Origin: Brumimicrobium sp035497735
GTDB lineage: Bacteria; Bacteroidota; Bacteroidia; Flavobacteriales_D; Crocinitomicaceae
NCBI GenBank assembly: GCA_035497735.1
Contig: DATJCX010000005.1
Location: forward strand, 1 to 64,000
Reading direction: 5' to 3'
Length of the DNA stretch: 64,000 bases
In this document: positions 35,332 through 44,618 of the stretch, in pieces
Layout of the letters: the number at the start of each line of letters is the position of its first letter
Position numbering within the stretch: the first letter of the stretch is position 1
Translations under genes and position numbers: made by a program
Notes under the pieces: model-generated
What the model was told of the DNA's origin: nothing
Database searches by the model: none
Seen by the model: only the letters and a program-made list of their open reading frames with translations

Positions 35332-36171
35332 TTATTCTCCTTGCTTGTTTAACTTCTTTTTTAATGCTAGTAAAACAATTGCGATACCAGCTAAAACAAA
35401 AGGTACACTAAGTAATTGTCCTGTATTTAAGAACAAATATTCATCTCTTGCGGTTTGACCAACCTTATAAAATTCTACAAAAATTCTCCAACCAAATAGG
35501 ATGATTAAAAACACTCCGAATATAAGTCCGCTGTATTCTTTTGCCTTTGTTTTCCAAAACATCCACTGTAATAAGAAGAGTAATCCCAAATATCCGAGGG
35601 CTTCATATAATTGTGTTGGATGACGGTAAACTTGTACCCATTCACCATCGACTTCCATTAGGTATTCTGGACTCGCATGCATAAACATGAATCCCCAAGG
35701 CATTGTTGTTGGATCTCCAATGATTTCATGATTGACTAAATTTCCTAAACGAATAAAAACTCCAGCAATAGCGACAGGTGCAACGATTCTATCTAAAATC
35801 CACCAGTAACTTTTCTTGCTAACCCATTTACTATATAAATAAAGGGCAATTAAAATCGCGATTGCACCTCCGTGACTAGCCAATCCACCTTCCCAGATTT
35901 TAAATATTTCATTTTTGTGTTGACTGTAATATTCCCAATCGTAAAAGAAAACATGTCCTAATCTCGCACCTAAAATGGTCGCCAATACCATGTAGATAAG
36001 TAGTTTATCAAGCCATGCTTCCGGAATATTTTCGGATTTAAACATACGCTGAATAACGTAGTATCCGATGATTAAACCTGAAACAAACAAAAGACCGTAT
36101 AGATTCGGAGTGTTCCAACCATCAATTATTTGAGAGCTAACATTCCATTTAATTCCTAATATCAAAATCAC
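35332..36171 (-). CDS. lgt: prolipoprotein diacylglyceryl transferase
   Basis: 279 residues with seven or so membrane segments. Lgt transfers a diacylglyceryl group to the lipobox cysteine of prolipoproteins, such as the many lipoproteins in this window. Signature segments are YGLLFVSGLIIGYYV, GARLGHVFFYDWEYY, GGLASHGGAIAIL (the catalytic His region), and RLGNLVNHEIIGDPT, followed by HPTQLYEALGYL. The gene overlaps nothing but lies 2 bp from the next, so it is the first gene of the four-gene operon. Confidence 0.95.
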   Translation of the reverse strand: MILILGIKWNVSSQIIDGWNTPNLYGLLFVSGLIIGYYVIQRMFKSENIPEAWLDKLLIYMVLATILGARLGHVFFYDWEYYSQHKNEIFKIWEGGLASHGGAIAILIALYLYSKWVSKKSYWWILDRIVAPVAIAGVFIRLGNLVNHEIIGDPTTMPWGFMFMHASPEYLMEVDGEWVQVYRHPTQLYEALGYLGLLFLLQWMFWKTKAKEYSGLIFGVFLIILFGWRIFVEFYKVGQTARDEYLFLNTGQLLSVPFVLAGIAIVLLALKKKLNKQGE

Positions 36172-36306
36172 TAATTTTTAATTCCTCCGAAAGATACTTT
36201 TTTTGCGTGAATTAGCGCAGTGTTTTCGGAAATAATAACATAAATTCGATTGCTTAACAAATGCAATTTAATCGATAGAATTCCTGAGAATGCAAGGAAA
36301 TATCTG

Positions 36307-36753
36307 TTACCTCAATAGATTTTTAATGATTTCCTTGGCAACTTCCTTTTCTCTATAGCATTCATGACCAAGGTTTTTAAAGATGCGAAGTTGGTTTTTT
36401 AGTTCCATTTTTCCTATCCATTCTGGAGTAGGCTGGAAGTTGTCTAGTTCGCCAAAGTATAAAGTGGTATCGACTGTTGGTGCGATTTCTTCATAGCGAA
36501 TTCTGGTCGCCGATACCAAATGTAAACTTGTTGCTTTAAGACCTTTTAAACTGGCTTTCCATGCAATTGTTCCGCCCATGCTAAATGCCAATATTGTTGC
36601 TCCTTCTTTTGTGAAATCGAGTAGGGCATTCACTGCTTTTTCTATTCCTCCATCGATAAAGGCTTGATGTAAATCTTCTTGATTTGTTAAACTTAAATCA
36701 ATTTCGGCCAACTTTCTAATATCCAGGTAAGTAATGTCGAAATTGTACGACAT
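36307..36753 (-). CDS. alpha/beta hydrolase-like protein, 5' end interrupted by an in-frame stop
   Basis: The uninterrupted frame codes for 148 residues with a serine hydrolase nucleophile motif AFSMGGTIAW (about residues 57-66), a Asp in GELDNF, and a C-terminal GHECY histidine. Reading upstream in the same frame gives SDFWGELNKQWTDVYIEN, clearly part of the same protein, then a TAA (36810-36808), then MTKSKLII from ATG 36834. Restoring one base at the stop (for example TTA) would give a complete 175-residue protein beginning MTKSKLII. Without it, initiation at 36753 would lose the first strand. Genuine nonsense mutation, recoding or an assembly error are all possible. Confidence 0.6.
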   Translation of the reverse strand: MSYNFDITYLDIRKLAEIDLSLTNQEDLHQAFIDGGIEKAVNALLDFTKEGATILAFSMGGTIAWKASLKGLKATSLHLVSATRIRYEEIAPTVDTTLYFGELDNFQPTPEWIGKMELKNQLRIFKNLGHECYREKEVAKEIIKNLLR

Positions 36754-36951
36754 ATTCTCAATGTAAACATCCGTCCACTGCTTGTTGAGTTCGCCCCAAA
36801 AGTCGGATTAAATGATGAGTTTACTTTTTGTCATGACTTACTAGAATAAAAGGGGTGAAATTAATCACAAAGAAAAAAGGGATAGCAAATGATTGAACTA
36901 TCCCTTGAATTTATGTAAAACGCTTTGAACTTTGTGTGAATTCTAAGCTAT

Positions 36952-38076
36952 TTATTTCATTGTTTTTTCTTGAGAATCCTCTTGAACAGTTTCCTTTTTA
37001 ACTTTTACAGCTTCAGGAATTTCGATGTCGGAAACAGCTTGTCCTTTAAAAAGTAGATGCGTCGATCTTCCTTTCTTAAAGATTTGGTTGCTCTTTTCTT
37101 GTCCTTTTCTCAGTGCTCTTTGCTCTTCTACTGGCAAAGCATGAATATCTTTACATTCGGTAGAACAACAGTTGTCCATTGCTTTAGTACACGCTTCGCA
37201 TTGAATGAAAAGTAGGTGACAAGCATCATTCGCACAATTGGTATGCGTATCGGCGGGAGAACCACATTGATGACAAACAGAAATAATATCCTCAGAAATT
37301 CTTTCCCCTCGACGTTCGTCAAAAACAAAGTTCTTTCCAATAAATTTATTTTCTATACCCGCTTCTTGGCAATCATTTGCGTATTTAATAATTCCACCTT
37401 CTAATTGATGTACGTTTTTAAAGCCTCTGTGTTTAAACCAAGCAGAAGCTTTCTCGCAGCGAATTCCACCGGTACAGTACATAACGATATTTTGATCTTC
37501 ATTCCCCTTTAGAATTTCTTCTTCTATAATTGGTAAAGAGTCTCTGAATGTGTCCACATCTGGTAAAGTCGCACCTTTAAAGTGCCCAACTTCCCATTCA
37601 TAATGATTACGCATATCGATTAAAATGGTGTCAGGCTTATCTGTTAACTCATTAAATTCAACAGCTGTAAGGTGCTTTCCTCTGTCTGTTACATCAAAGG
37701 TTTCATCACTCAAACCATCAGCTAGAATTTTATTTCTAACTTTAATTTTCAATTTTAAGAAAGGAAAATCTACATCAGCGTCATCCACGGCAATGTTCAA
37801 ACGAATTCCGTTTAAAAATTTAATTTCGTAAAGTTCTTTTCTGAATTGGTCAAACTTGTCTTCAGGAACGGCAATTTGTGCGTTAATTCCTTCTTTTGCG
37901 ACGTAAGTTCTCCCTACTATTCCGATTTCCGACCACATTTTGTACAAATGGTCTCTAAAAAAATGAGGATTTTCTATATGAGCATATTGATAGAAAGAAA
38001 TGGTAACATAATCCTTACCTTGTTCTTTCAATAATTTCCTCAATTCCTCCTTATCCAACGTATTCCACAGTTGCAT
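36952..38076 (-). CDS. trhO: tRNA uridine 5-oxyacetic acid hydroxylase TrhO (rhodanese-related)
   Basis: 374 residues. TrhO hydroxylates wobble uridine 34 of certain tRNAs. The N-terminal domain has YVAKEGINAQIAVP and the rhodanese domain (about 125-220) contains DMRNHYEWEVGHFKGA and the catalytic Cys in CTGGIRCEKASAW. Following this is a cysteine-rich tail, CHQCGSPADTHTNCANDACH and CEACTKAMDNCCSTECK, a probable zinc-binding region typical of the family. A 40-residue Lys/Gln/Glu-rich tail ends the protein. Stands alone on the minus strand. Confidence 0.93.
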   Translation of the reverse strand: MQLWNTLDKEELRKLLKEQGKDYVTISFYQYAHIENPHFFRDHLYKMWSEIGIVGRTYVAKEGINAQIAVPEDKFDQFRKELYEIKFLNGIRLNIAVDDADVDFPFLKLKIKVRNKILADGLSDETFDVTDRGKHLTAVEFNELTDKPDTILIDMRNHYEWEVGHFKGATLPDVDTFRDSLPIIEEEILKGNEDQNIVMYCTGGIRCEKASAWFKHRGFKNVHQLEGGIIKYANDCQEAGIENKFIGKNFVFDERRGERISEDIISVCHQCGSPADTHTNCANDACHLLFIQCEACTKAMDNCCSTECKDIHALPVEEQRALRKGQEKSNQIFKKGRSTHLLFKGQAVSDIEIPEAVKVKKETVQEDSQEKTMK

Positions 38077-38558
38077 GCTATGTATATTTAATGATTAAAG
38101 ATGGCGCAAAGATACAGGTTTTTGATTGAACATCAAGGAATAAGCTTGTTAAAAACGAAGGAAGACAAAAAGAAGATTTTTATTCGTTACTTTAACTTGA
38201 AACCCGATTGGTTTAATTGCTGTAAACTAATGTATTACTGTTTAACATTCATAGTAAGAATTAATAGGGATTTCAAAAAAGAATCATTGCAAATGTTTGA
38301 TTGAGTAAGTAGCTAAACTCTCCTTTAATCAATCTGTAATGTAAGCCCCCGACCAACCACATCTTTCATTAGCCACACTTCTGTAAACACTGCTCTACTG
38401 CTAACTCCTGACCTCGGAGAGGTCATATGTCTATCCAATTAGATCAAATCTCTCCCGAGTTCTCTGGCCTTAGAGATTTCACATATTTCTCTATTTTTCT
38501 AATTCTTTTTTTTAACTTTACAACTTACGATTCTAAGTCTTACTAAATAAAACACTAA
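38077..38558. other. 480-bp intergenic region with one REP-like palindrome
   Basis: Little is visible except a palindrome TGACCTCGGAGAGGTCA at 38409-38425, with the same 7-3-7 geometry as those near 13500, 16170 and 44400. A 67-codon frame at 38101-38304 has no supporting features. CDS starts at 38559. Confidence 0.6.
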
Positions 38559-39779
38559 ATGAAGTTTTTAACTGTTTTTTTGTTTCTACTTTTCCTTACT
38601 TTCCTTTCATGTAATAAAGATAAGGAAGGCAACACTCTTTTTGATAACTCCGCAGGAATAATTCCCCAAATTTACATTAATGTAGATCAAAAAGCAGAAG
38701 TCAATACAAAAGATTACTACCTCATGGCCGACATTGTCATTGATGGGAAGAGTAAATACAAAAGTCACGAAGGAAGAACCGGCATTAAAGGTCGTGGAAA
38801 CTCTACGTGGGACTATCCTAAAAAGCCGTATAAAATAAAGTTGGAAACAGCCACACCTTTATTCGGAATGGAAGCATATAAATCTTGGATACTTCTTGCA
38901 GAATATTTGGACGGATCAATGCTGTATAATTCTATACCATTTGAAACGGCTAAAATGTTGGGAATGCCCTATACAAGTAATGTGGTGCCGGTAGAATTAA
39001 CCATCAATAATGAATATAAAGGGTTTTATGTTCTTACGGAAGATAAAGAGGTTGGACCTGGGCGTATTGATATTGGAAACGGTGGATTATTATTGGAATT
39101 GGATGTTTTCTTTGATGAAGACTGGCAGTTTAAATCAGAGAATTTTAACTTACCAGTAATGGTGAAATATCCGAAGGCTGTGAATATGACGAATGACAAA
39201 TTGGACAATATAAAGTCAAATTTTGAAATATTCGAAGCCTTGGTAGCCGATCCGTCTTTCCCAAATAATAATTATTTAGATTATTTTGAAGACCTTTCTT
39301 TTGTTAACTATATGATTGTGTATCAATTAACGCATAATAGAGAACTAAATAGTCCTAAGAGTACATACATCAATAAGAAAGCAGGAGGGAAGTATAGAAT
39401 GGGAATTGTTTGGGACTTTGATTGGGCTTTTGGCTTTCCGGGAACCGACCAGCATTTTGACTTGAGTTCAGTAAATGAATCTGTAATTGAAAACGGAAGC
39501 GCTGTTGGTACTGTATTCTTTAGAAGACTGATGACCGACCCCCATTTACAAAGCTTATTCAAAGAAAGATGGAACTGGTTTAAGGCACATAAATTTGAGA
39601 AGCTAAAAAAACATGTTGAAAATTATGCGGAATTAGTGCGCCAAGCAATGAAAGCCGACCATGAAATTTGGGGACCAAGAGATTCTTCTGGCGATATAGA
39701 TGTGGATTTGAAAAACACTTTAACTTGGTTAGACGCTCGTGCAAATTACATTGATAATTATGTAGCTTCTTTCGAATAA
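38559..39779 (+). CDS. CotH kinase family lipoprotein
   Basis: 406 residues. A signal peptide ends at the lipobox LTFLSC (Cys18). The CotH kinase domain follows, with the conserved GRTGIKGRGNSTWDYPKKPYKI, YKSWILLAEYLDGSMLYN, YKGFYVLTEDKEVG and the DFDWAFGF aspartates. Bacterial CotH-like kinases phosphorylate coat proteins in spore formers; the substrate in Bacteroidota is unknown. The lipobox implies the kinase fold sits outside the inner membrane, where ATP is scarce, so function may differ. It lies alone between intergenic stretches. Confidence 0.85.
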   Translation: MKFLTVFLFLLFLTFLSCNKDKEGNTLFDNSAGIIPQIYINVDQKAEVNTKDYYLMADIVIDGKSKYKSHEGRTGIKGRGNSTWDYPKKPYKIKLETATPLFGMEAYKSWILLAEYLDGSMLYNSIPFETAKMLGMPYTSNVVPVELTINNEYKGFYVLTEDKEVGPGRIDIGNGGLLLELDVFFDEDWQFKSENFNLPVMVKYPKAVNMTNDKLDNIKSNFEIFEALVADPSFPNNNYLDYFEDLSFVNYMIVYQLTHNRELNSPKSTYINKKAGGKYRMGIVWDFDWAFGFPGTDQHFDLSSVNESVIENGSAVGTVFFRRLMTDPHLQSLFKERWNWFKAHKFEKLKKHVENYAELVRQAMKADHEIWGPRDSSGDIDVDLKNTLTWLDARANYIDNYVASFE

Positions 39780-39838
39780 AGTAGAAGTATAAAGCTATCC
39801 TTTTGCGCTAAAAGTGACTTTTCTTTTTCATTCAATAT

Positions 39839-40039
39839 TTACATTTTATCATAAAGCGATTTGGGCATTCGTTTTAAGAGCATAGCAACTAATCGCCAGC
39901 GTTTACTTATATAAACGACTTTTCTTTTGCTGGTAATAGCATCAAATATTTGTCGAACTGCTTTATCTACTGGAGCTACCCAAAATAAACCCTCTCCTTT
40001 TGCCATTTGTGTATTTACAAAACCAGGTCTTAAGACTGA
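39839..40039 (-). pseudogene. C-terminal fragment of a short-chain dehydrogenase
   Basis: About 65 codons in the minus strand reading ...SVLRPGFVNTQMAKGEG, then LFWVAPVDKAVRQIFDAIT, KRKVVYISKRW and KRMPKSLYDKM before TAA at 39841-39839. RPGFVNTQM is the substrate-side loop that follows the catalytic residues of short-chain dehydrogenases. The N-terminal part, with cofactor loop and YxxxK, is absent. At its 5' end the frame runs into the truncated hydrolase gene at 40030. Confidence 0.75.
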
Positions 40040-40341
40040 TACATTGTTACATTTCCACCTCCTCCATAAATTAAAAAGACATTTGCTTTATATTCTATCC
40101 TTGGTACGAATTGATAGCTATGAATGATAATGGTATCATCGACAGTTAAAGTGGATTCAGAATAATCTAAATCGTTCATTGGCAGCATTTGTTTACTTGG
40201 AAAATAATAGAGTTTTGATTTATCGTTTTTCACTATTGCTTTTAGCATTAGATTTGTTTGGTGGAAATATATTCCTACTCCAATAAATGCAATGGTTGTG
40301 ACTAATAATATAAGTCCCAGAATTTTGAGTGATTTTTTCAT
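40030..40341 (-). pseudogene. N-terminal fragment of an exported alpha/beta hydrolase
   Basis: 103 codons. It begins with a basic/hydrophobic anchor (MKKSLKILGLILLVTTIAFI) and ends ...KANVFLIYGGGGNVTMYQS, the first strand and oxyanion loop of an alpha/beta hydrolase, then meets a stop. The nucleophile, acid and histidine are missing. The break is where the short-chain dehydrogenase fragment begins, so a deletion appears to have fused the two genes, both on the minus strand. Confidence 0.7.
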
Positions 40342-40378
40342 ATTTTACGGTTTCTATTTTAAATAGCTAATGGTTAAA

Positions 40379-40780
40379 TTAATCTAAGTTTTCCCATGTA
40401 GACGAGTCGTTATTTTTAAGTTTCAATAGAGCGTATAATATCACAACTCCTGGTAGTCCAGCAACTGATTGAAATAGGTCTATGCTAACGTTTATATTTA
40501 TTACAAATGTGGCAAGAGTAGTTATAAGAAGTCCCCAAAATCCAATTTTTATCCACTTAAAGAGTAGAAAAGCGAAAATAACGTTTCCAATTCCTATAAA
40601 TGCCAGAAGAGTCAAGGTCGAGGTTGAAATTCCATAAGGAAAATTTTGTGCTATAGTATCACTTGCAAAAAGATAGCTCAATGCTGTGATTGAATTTGCT
40701 ATGATCATTAAAATCAACCAAGCAGTTACGCAGCCATGTCTATGCTTTGGATTGTTTGAGGTTTCTTTTGAAATTTCCAT
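40379..40780 (-). CDS. small integral membrane protein, unknown
   Basis: 133 residues with four hydrophobic segments: about 19-40, 48-68, 75-95, 100-118. The N-terminus SNNPKHRHGCVTAWLILMIIANS and the C-terminal KLKNNDSSTWENLD are hydrophilic. No motif recognised. It is 37 bp from the hydrolase fragment and in the same direction. Part of a stretch of low-conservation genes. Confidence 0.75.
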   Translation of the reverse strand: MEISKETSNNPKHRHGCVTAWLILMIIANSITALSYLFASDTIAQNFPYGISTSTLTLLAFIGIGNVIFAFLLFKWIKIGFWGLLITTLATFVININVSIDLFQSVAGLPGVVILYALLKLKNNDSSTWENLD

Positions 40781-40801
40781 GATTTGTAATTTAGTTTTTA
40801 C

Positions 40802-41563
40802 TTATTTTATCTTTCGCCTTCTTTCTACACCATCAATTTTTATTGTTTTGATGCGTATTCCATCTTCTCTTTTGTCTATTATTTCTTTTCGTCCGTTTCT
40901 TTTTCTCTTGATTATGTATGCCTCATTTTTATTGAGCTTTGACTCGTAGGTACACAAACCCTTGGCGTCATAACTAACCGAATAAAAATTATTATTGGAA
41001 TCATCTGAAATGGTATAGTATTTGAGGCTGCCGTCAGGATAGTAACCCCACAAATTGATATAAAGTCCTTTTAGTGTATCATCGCTGAATCGAAAGTATT
41101 GAATCCAACTTATTGTTCCATTGTGATAGGTGATGTGCCTTATTCCTTCAAAAATCGAGTCTCCCAATTCGGGATAGCGGAGCGCTACATTAACTATTTC
41201 TTTCTTTTTATTGAAACGATACATATTACCTGTGGGATAACCAAAATTGTATTCTGTCAAACTGTAATAGTAATATTTAGAAGAATCTCTTTCTCTCCAC
41301 TTTTTATCATAAAACTCTCTCCATAATCCGTGCTTAAATCGAATTAGATTGGTAGTGTCAATATTCTGTGATTGAACTTGTTCGAGGGTGTAGGCATAGG
41401 TGTATTTACTATCTACATACACTATTGTATTGCTAACTTTTAGTTCGCCATTTTGAAAAAAGCGCTCTTGGTAGTCAAAAGTCGTATCATTTAAAGATAA
41501 GTTTTCCTGCCCAAATAAAAAGGATAGGGGAATAAAAAATGCTATGTGTATAAGTTTTTTCAT
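40802..41563 (-). CDS. exported hypothetical protein with degenerate MORN-like repeats
   Basis: 253 residues. Signal peptide ends at FLFGQ (about residue 19). The mature protein contains repeated aromatic motifs (HGLWREFYDKKW, YPTGNMYRF, GLYINLWGYYPDGSLKYY) reminiscent of the MORN ladder in the 20133 protein, and a lysine/arginine-rich tail. Likely cell-surface or periplasmic. No function assigned. Confidence 0.75.
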   Translation of the reverse strand: MKKLIHIAFFIPLSFLFGQENLSLNDTTFDYQERFFQNGELKVSNTIVYVDSKYTYAYTLEQVQSQNIDTTNLIRFKHGLWREFYDKKWRERDSSKYYYYSLTEYNFGYPTGNMYRFNKKKEIVNVALRYPELGDSIFEGIRHITYHNGTISWIQYFRFSDDTLKGLYINLWGYYPDGSLKYYTISDDSNNNFYSVSYDAKGLCTYESKLNKNEAYIIKRKRNGRKEIIDKREDGIRIKTIKIDGVERRRKIK

Positions 41564-41666
41564 TTTTGTAGATAAGAGCCGATGGACCTAAAAATTCATC
41601 AACCGCAACTTATAAATCTAATAATTTTTATGAATAATTAAAACTTAATTGCTTAATGGAGGATTT

Positions 41667-43502
41667 CTAAATTCCATAATCATATAGAATGACTTCGGTA
41701 AAAGTACTTGTGCAGTCAAGTGCTATTCTTGCCAAGGCATTGATAAACTCTTTCTCTTCTTTTAAACTTTTTCTTCTGAGTTTTTCTTTATAGAACAAAG
41801 CTTGGTATTCTAAATCAATTCTAAGTTTATTATAACCATTGTGACCTCTATCAAAGCCACGTAGAACTTTTTTTAAGTCTTCTTCTGATACCTGCTTTGG
41901 TGATAAGTCGATGTGCACCTCTGGAGTTGATGAAAAGCTTTTTGAAGCATAGTATGGAACGCCGTTTTTATAGGCAATAACTATTGCTCTAGCACTTTGT
42001 TGTTTTCGGTAAAGTAAAAATTGGTCATGATTATATCCGTGGTCAAAAAGTGTTTTATTCTGACTCGTCAGGGCGAAAATGCTTTGAATGTTTTTATCTA
42101 AAGTATATACATTTACATAATCATAGGAAGCGCCATTTTCAACAACAATTTCTAATTTGAATTTCTCTAAAGGTTCCAGAATTTTCGCAATGTTAGACCA
42201 ACCAAGATTTTTTACTTCATAACCAAACTTATTTAACCTGTACTCCAGTCTTTTTGTAAGTAATTGTTTGTATTCATTTACAACTTTGTTGTACCGTTCG
42301 CTCTGCTTATCTAAACCTTTTTGGTACTCATTTTCCAATTTTTCAAGCTGATTTCTCGTTTTCTCTAATTCTTTCGTGTAGTGTTCACTTAGTTTGGTAA
42401 CAGAACGAGGTAGGTTTTCAACATTTCCTAAATTCTCACGAGCAAAATCCATAAACTTTAAAGCTGACGCATTTGATTTTGAAAGTTTTTCCTCAACCAT
42501 ACTATCGCATTTAGAAAGGTCTAATTCCAAATTTTTTAAATAAATATCTAGTAATTCTGGTCGCCTAGTCTTATGTATTTCTTTTAATCGCTTTTCAAAG
42601 TCTCTTGTCGCTATAAAAGTATTGGCATATTTGTTAGACTTTATCACCTTTATCGATGCAGGATCAATTCCTTTACAATTATAAAATGATTCGATAACTT
42701 CCCCATTGTTTTTCTTGTCTTGAGAAGATGAGCCATCATCCAAAGGTAAACTTTGCTCTCCTTCAAAAGCTATTGGCTTAGGGATTGGCTTTTGTTTTTG
42801 AAAGTAATTTGTCAAACTATAATACAAGCTATCTACTAGATTTTTATCAGCTTTTGTATGATTTTTAAATGGCATTCCCTTTTCAACTGCTAACTGAAAG
42901 CCATCAGGAAGAAAGTCCAGTTCTTCTAGGTCTACAGGAATTAAATGTCTTTTTGGTTGAACGGGATTTATCCATTGCATTTCTCCTTTTTCGTTTCTAA
43001 TTCCTTCAAAAATCAAATAATCACCTTCAGGGTTTTCAATGGTTGTTTCGATATATATTGGACTGTCTTCATTTAATTCCAATTGTTCACCATTATGAGT
43101 TGCATTAAGGTATATCGAACCACCAGACTGCATGATACCTTCTCCTAATTGACTAGTTACATTGGAAAGAATTTGGTCTTCAATGCTTTTAATATCATTG
43201 ATTTCAATCTGAATCTCCTTTTCTACGATATTTCCATTCTTATCTCTAAAAGCACCCTTTGGAATAGATAAAATCGTTCCAGATTTCGTTTCCAAAATAT
43301 GATTCTCTAAACCACTAACTTTAAAAAATTCACTTTTCTTAAATGTTTCAATAAACGGATCTCCAGCTTGGTATTTTATCTTTTCAGCCAAATTATTAAC
43401 ATCTATCGCTATCGGCTGGGAGTTTTTAGTATTGCTATCTCCATTATTGTTACAGGATAATAAAAAGGCGAAAAGAAAAAGGGATAATAGAACGTTTTTC
43501 AT
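41667..43502 (-). CDS. large lipoprotein with coiled coil, unknown function
   Basis: 611 residues. The lipobox LLSC gives Cys17. Residues about 65-170 resemble a ZU5-like beta domain (GTILSIPKGAFRDKNGN, IQIEINDIKS). Residues about 360-430 form a coiled coil rich in Glu/Lys/Leu. The C-terminal third is strand-rich with a final helical segment. Such lipoproteins occur in Bacteroidota surface systems, but no function can be deduced. It stands between two hypothetical genes with no obvious operon partner. Confidence 0.75.
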   Translation of the reverse strand: MKNVLLSLFLFAFLLSCNNNGDSNTKNSQPIAIDVNNLAEKIKYQAGDPFIETFKKSEFFKVSGLENHILETKSGTILSIPKGAFRDKNGNIVEKEIQIEINDIKSIEDQILSNVTSQLGEGIMQSGGSIYLNATHNGEQLELNEDSPIYIETTIENPEGDYLIFEGIRNEKGEMQWINPVQPKRHLIPVDLEELDFLPDGFQLAVEKGMPFKNHTKADKNLVDSLYYSLTNYFQKQKPIPKPIAFEGEQSLPLDDGSSSQDKKNNGEVIESFYNCKGIDPASIKVIKSNKYANTFIATRDFEKRLKEIHKTRRPELLDIYLKNLELDLSKCDSMVEEKLSKSNASALKFMDFARENLGNVENLPRSVTKLSEHYTKELEKTRNQLEKLENEYQKGLDKQSERYNKVVNEYKQLLTKRLEYRLNKFGYEVKNLGWSNIAKILEPLEKFKLEIVVENGASYDYVNVYTLDKNIQSIFALTSQNKTLFDHGYNHDQFLLYRKQQSARAIVIAYKNGVPYYASKSFSSTPEVHIDLSPKQVSEEDLKKVLRGFDRGHNGYNKLRIDLEYQALFYKEKLRRKSLKEEKEFINALARIALDCTSTFTEVILYDYGI

Positions 43503-43754
43503 AAGTGTCTGTTTGTATACTTCTTTAAAATTGAAATAGTTAATCCGAATATATGATCTGTTTAAAAAATTAAATATCTATTAATGTTGTTCAACATTTG
43601 TATATACTATCGAAGCTTATTTTTTGTCGAAGTAATGTTTTCAATCTGTTTTAATATGCATTGTAATCAATTCTATTCGTGAAACATCAAAAATAATACT
43701 ATTAAGTAAGCATTTGTTTAAAAAGTTATGAGAGAATCCGAAGTGCTCATTTAA

Positions 43755-44069
43755 TTACTTAGACAATAAAATATCTGCTGTAAAAATAATGCTATTTCCT
43801 TTAGGATACTTTATATCATAACTTTCCAACTTGTAACCATTCAATTCATATTCAGTGATTACCTTAAGTAATTGGGTCTGGTCATTTCTTCCTTGTATTT
43901 TATCAGCTTTTATATTCTTGTATGCTCCATTACTGTTGCTAATGAATAAATATTTGCCTGAATAAAATATTGAAACATACTCTTTGTTTTTATTATTTGG
44001 TGTGAATGATAAAATAAGAAATGCGGCAGAGATTAGTATTAGGGTTATCAGAGGAATTGATTTTTTCAT
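43755..44069 (-). CDS. small membrane-anchored hypothetical protein
   Basis: 104 residues. One N-terminal transmembrane/signal segment (IPLITLILISAAFLILSFTP) and a small alpha/beta domain ending in LLKVITEYELNGYKLESYDI, which resembles DUF4177-type domains. No other sign of function. Flanked by repeat-rich intergenic DNA. Confidence 0.65.
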   Translation of the reverse strand: MKKSIPLITLILISAAFLILSFTPNNKNKEYVSIFYSGKYLFISNSNGAYKNIKADKIQGRNDQTQLLKVITEYELNGYKLESYDIKYPKGNSIIFTADILLSK

Positions 44070-44264
44070 AATTTTATATTTTGATTTTATTTTTTATTCA
44101 ATTAGCCAAATTAAAGATTTAGCAGTGCTGCTTAAAAGTAATAATTTTTTTTGGAATCATGAAATTTTAAATTTATTATATAGTATACTATTGATTTCTT
44201 ATAATTTATGAACCAATGCCTCTTCGATAGTCAATATGGTATTTATTGAAAGACAAAACTGCCT

Positions 44265-44554
44265 TGACCTCAGAGAGGTCACACACCTTAACCTAAACCT
44301 CCGCCAAGCTTTTAGCAAAATGCCAACCTGAAAAAAATAGATTGTTCGACCCCGCTGGGGTCGTGGTGGCAACTACGACGGGAAGATAGAAACATATAAT
44401 CCCTCTGGGATTACAAGTAAAATGAAACTATTAGATAATAAAGTTTGTCATCGGAAAATATACATTTTAAGAGTAGCCCAACTACTGACCTCAGAGAGGT
44501 CATACATCAACTAACTCCAGCATAACGAAAACTACCCTGACCTTAGAGAGGTCA
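44265..44554. repeat. cluster of REP-like 17-bp palindromes upstream of copy C
   Basis: TGACCTCAGAGAGGTCA (44265), CGACCCCGCTGGGGTCG (44347), TAATCCCTCTGGGATTA (44397), TGACCTCAGAGAGGTCA (44486) and TGACCTTAGAGAGGTCA (44538, one mismatch). This is the reverse complement of the 13508-13716 arrangement. A second partial head (CTTAACCTAAACCTCCGCC, then CAAAATGCCAACCTGAAA) at 44288-44335 is repeated at 44559-44613, so the array is a mosaic. Confidence 0.75.
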
Positions 44555-44618
44555 CACACCTTAACCTAAACCTAAACCTCCGCCATGCTTTTAGCAAAAT
44601 GCCAACCTGAAAGAAATA

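Noticed and set aside
38101..38304. A 67-codon plus-strand frame
   Set aside because: It begins at the edge of the trhO promoter region, has no signal peptide or recognisable domain, and Lys/Cys/Phe composition consistent with chance in A/T-rich DNA.
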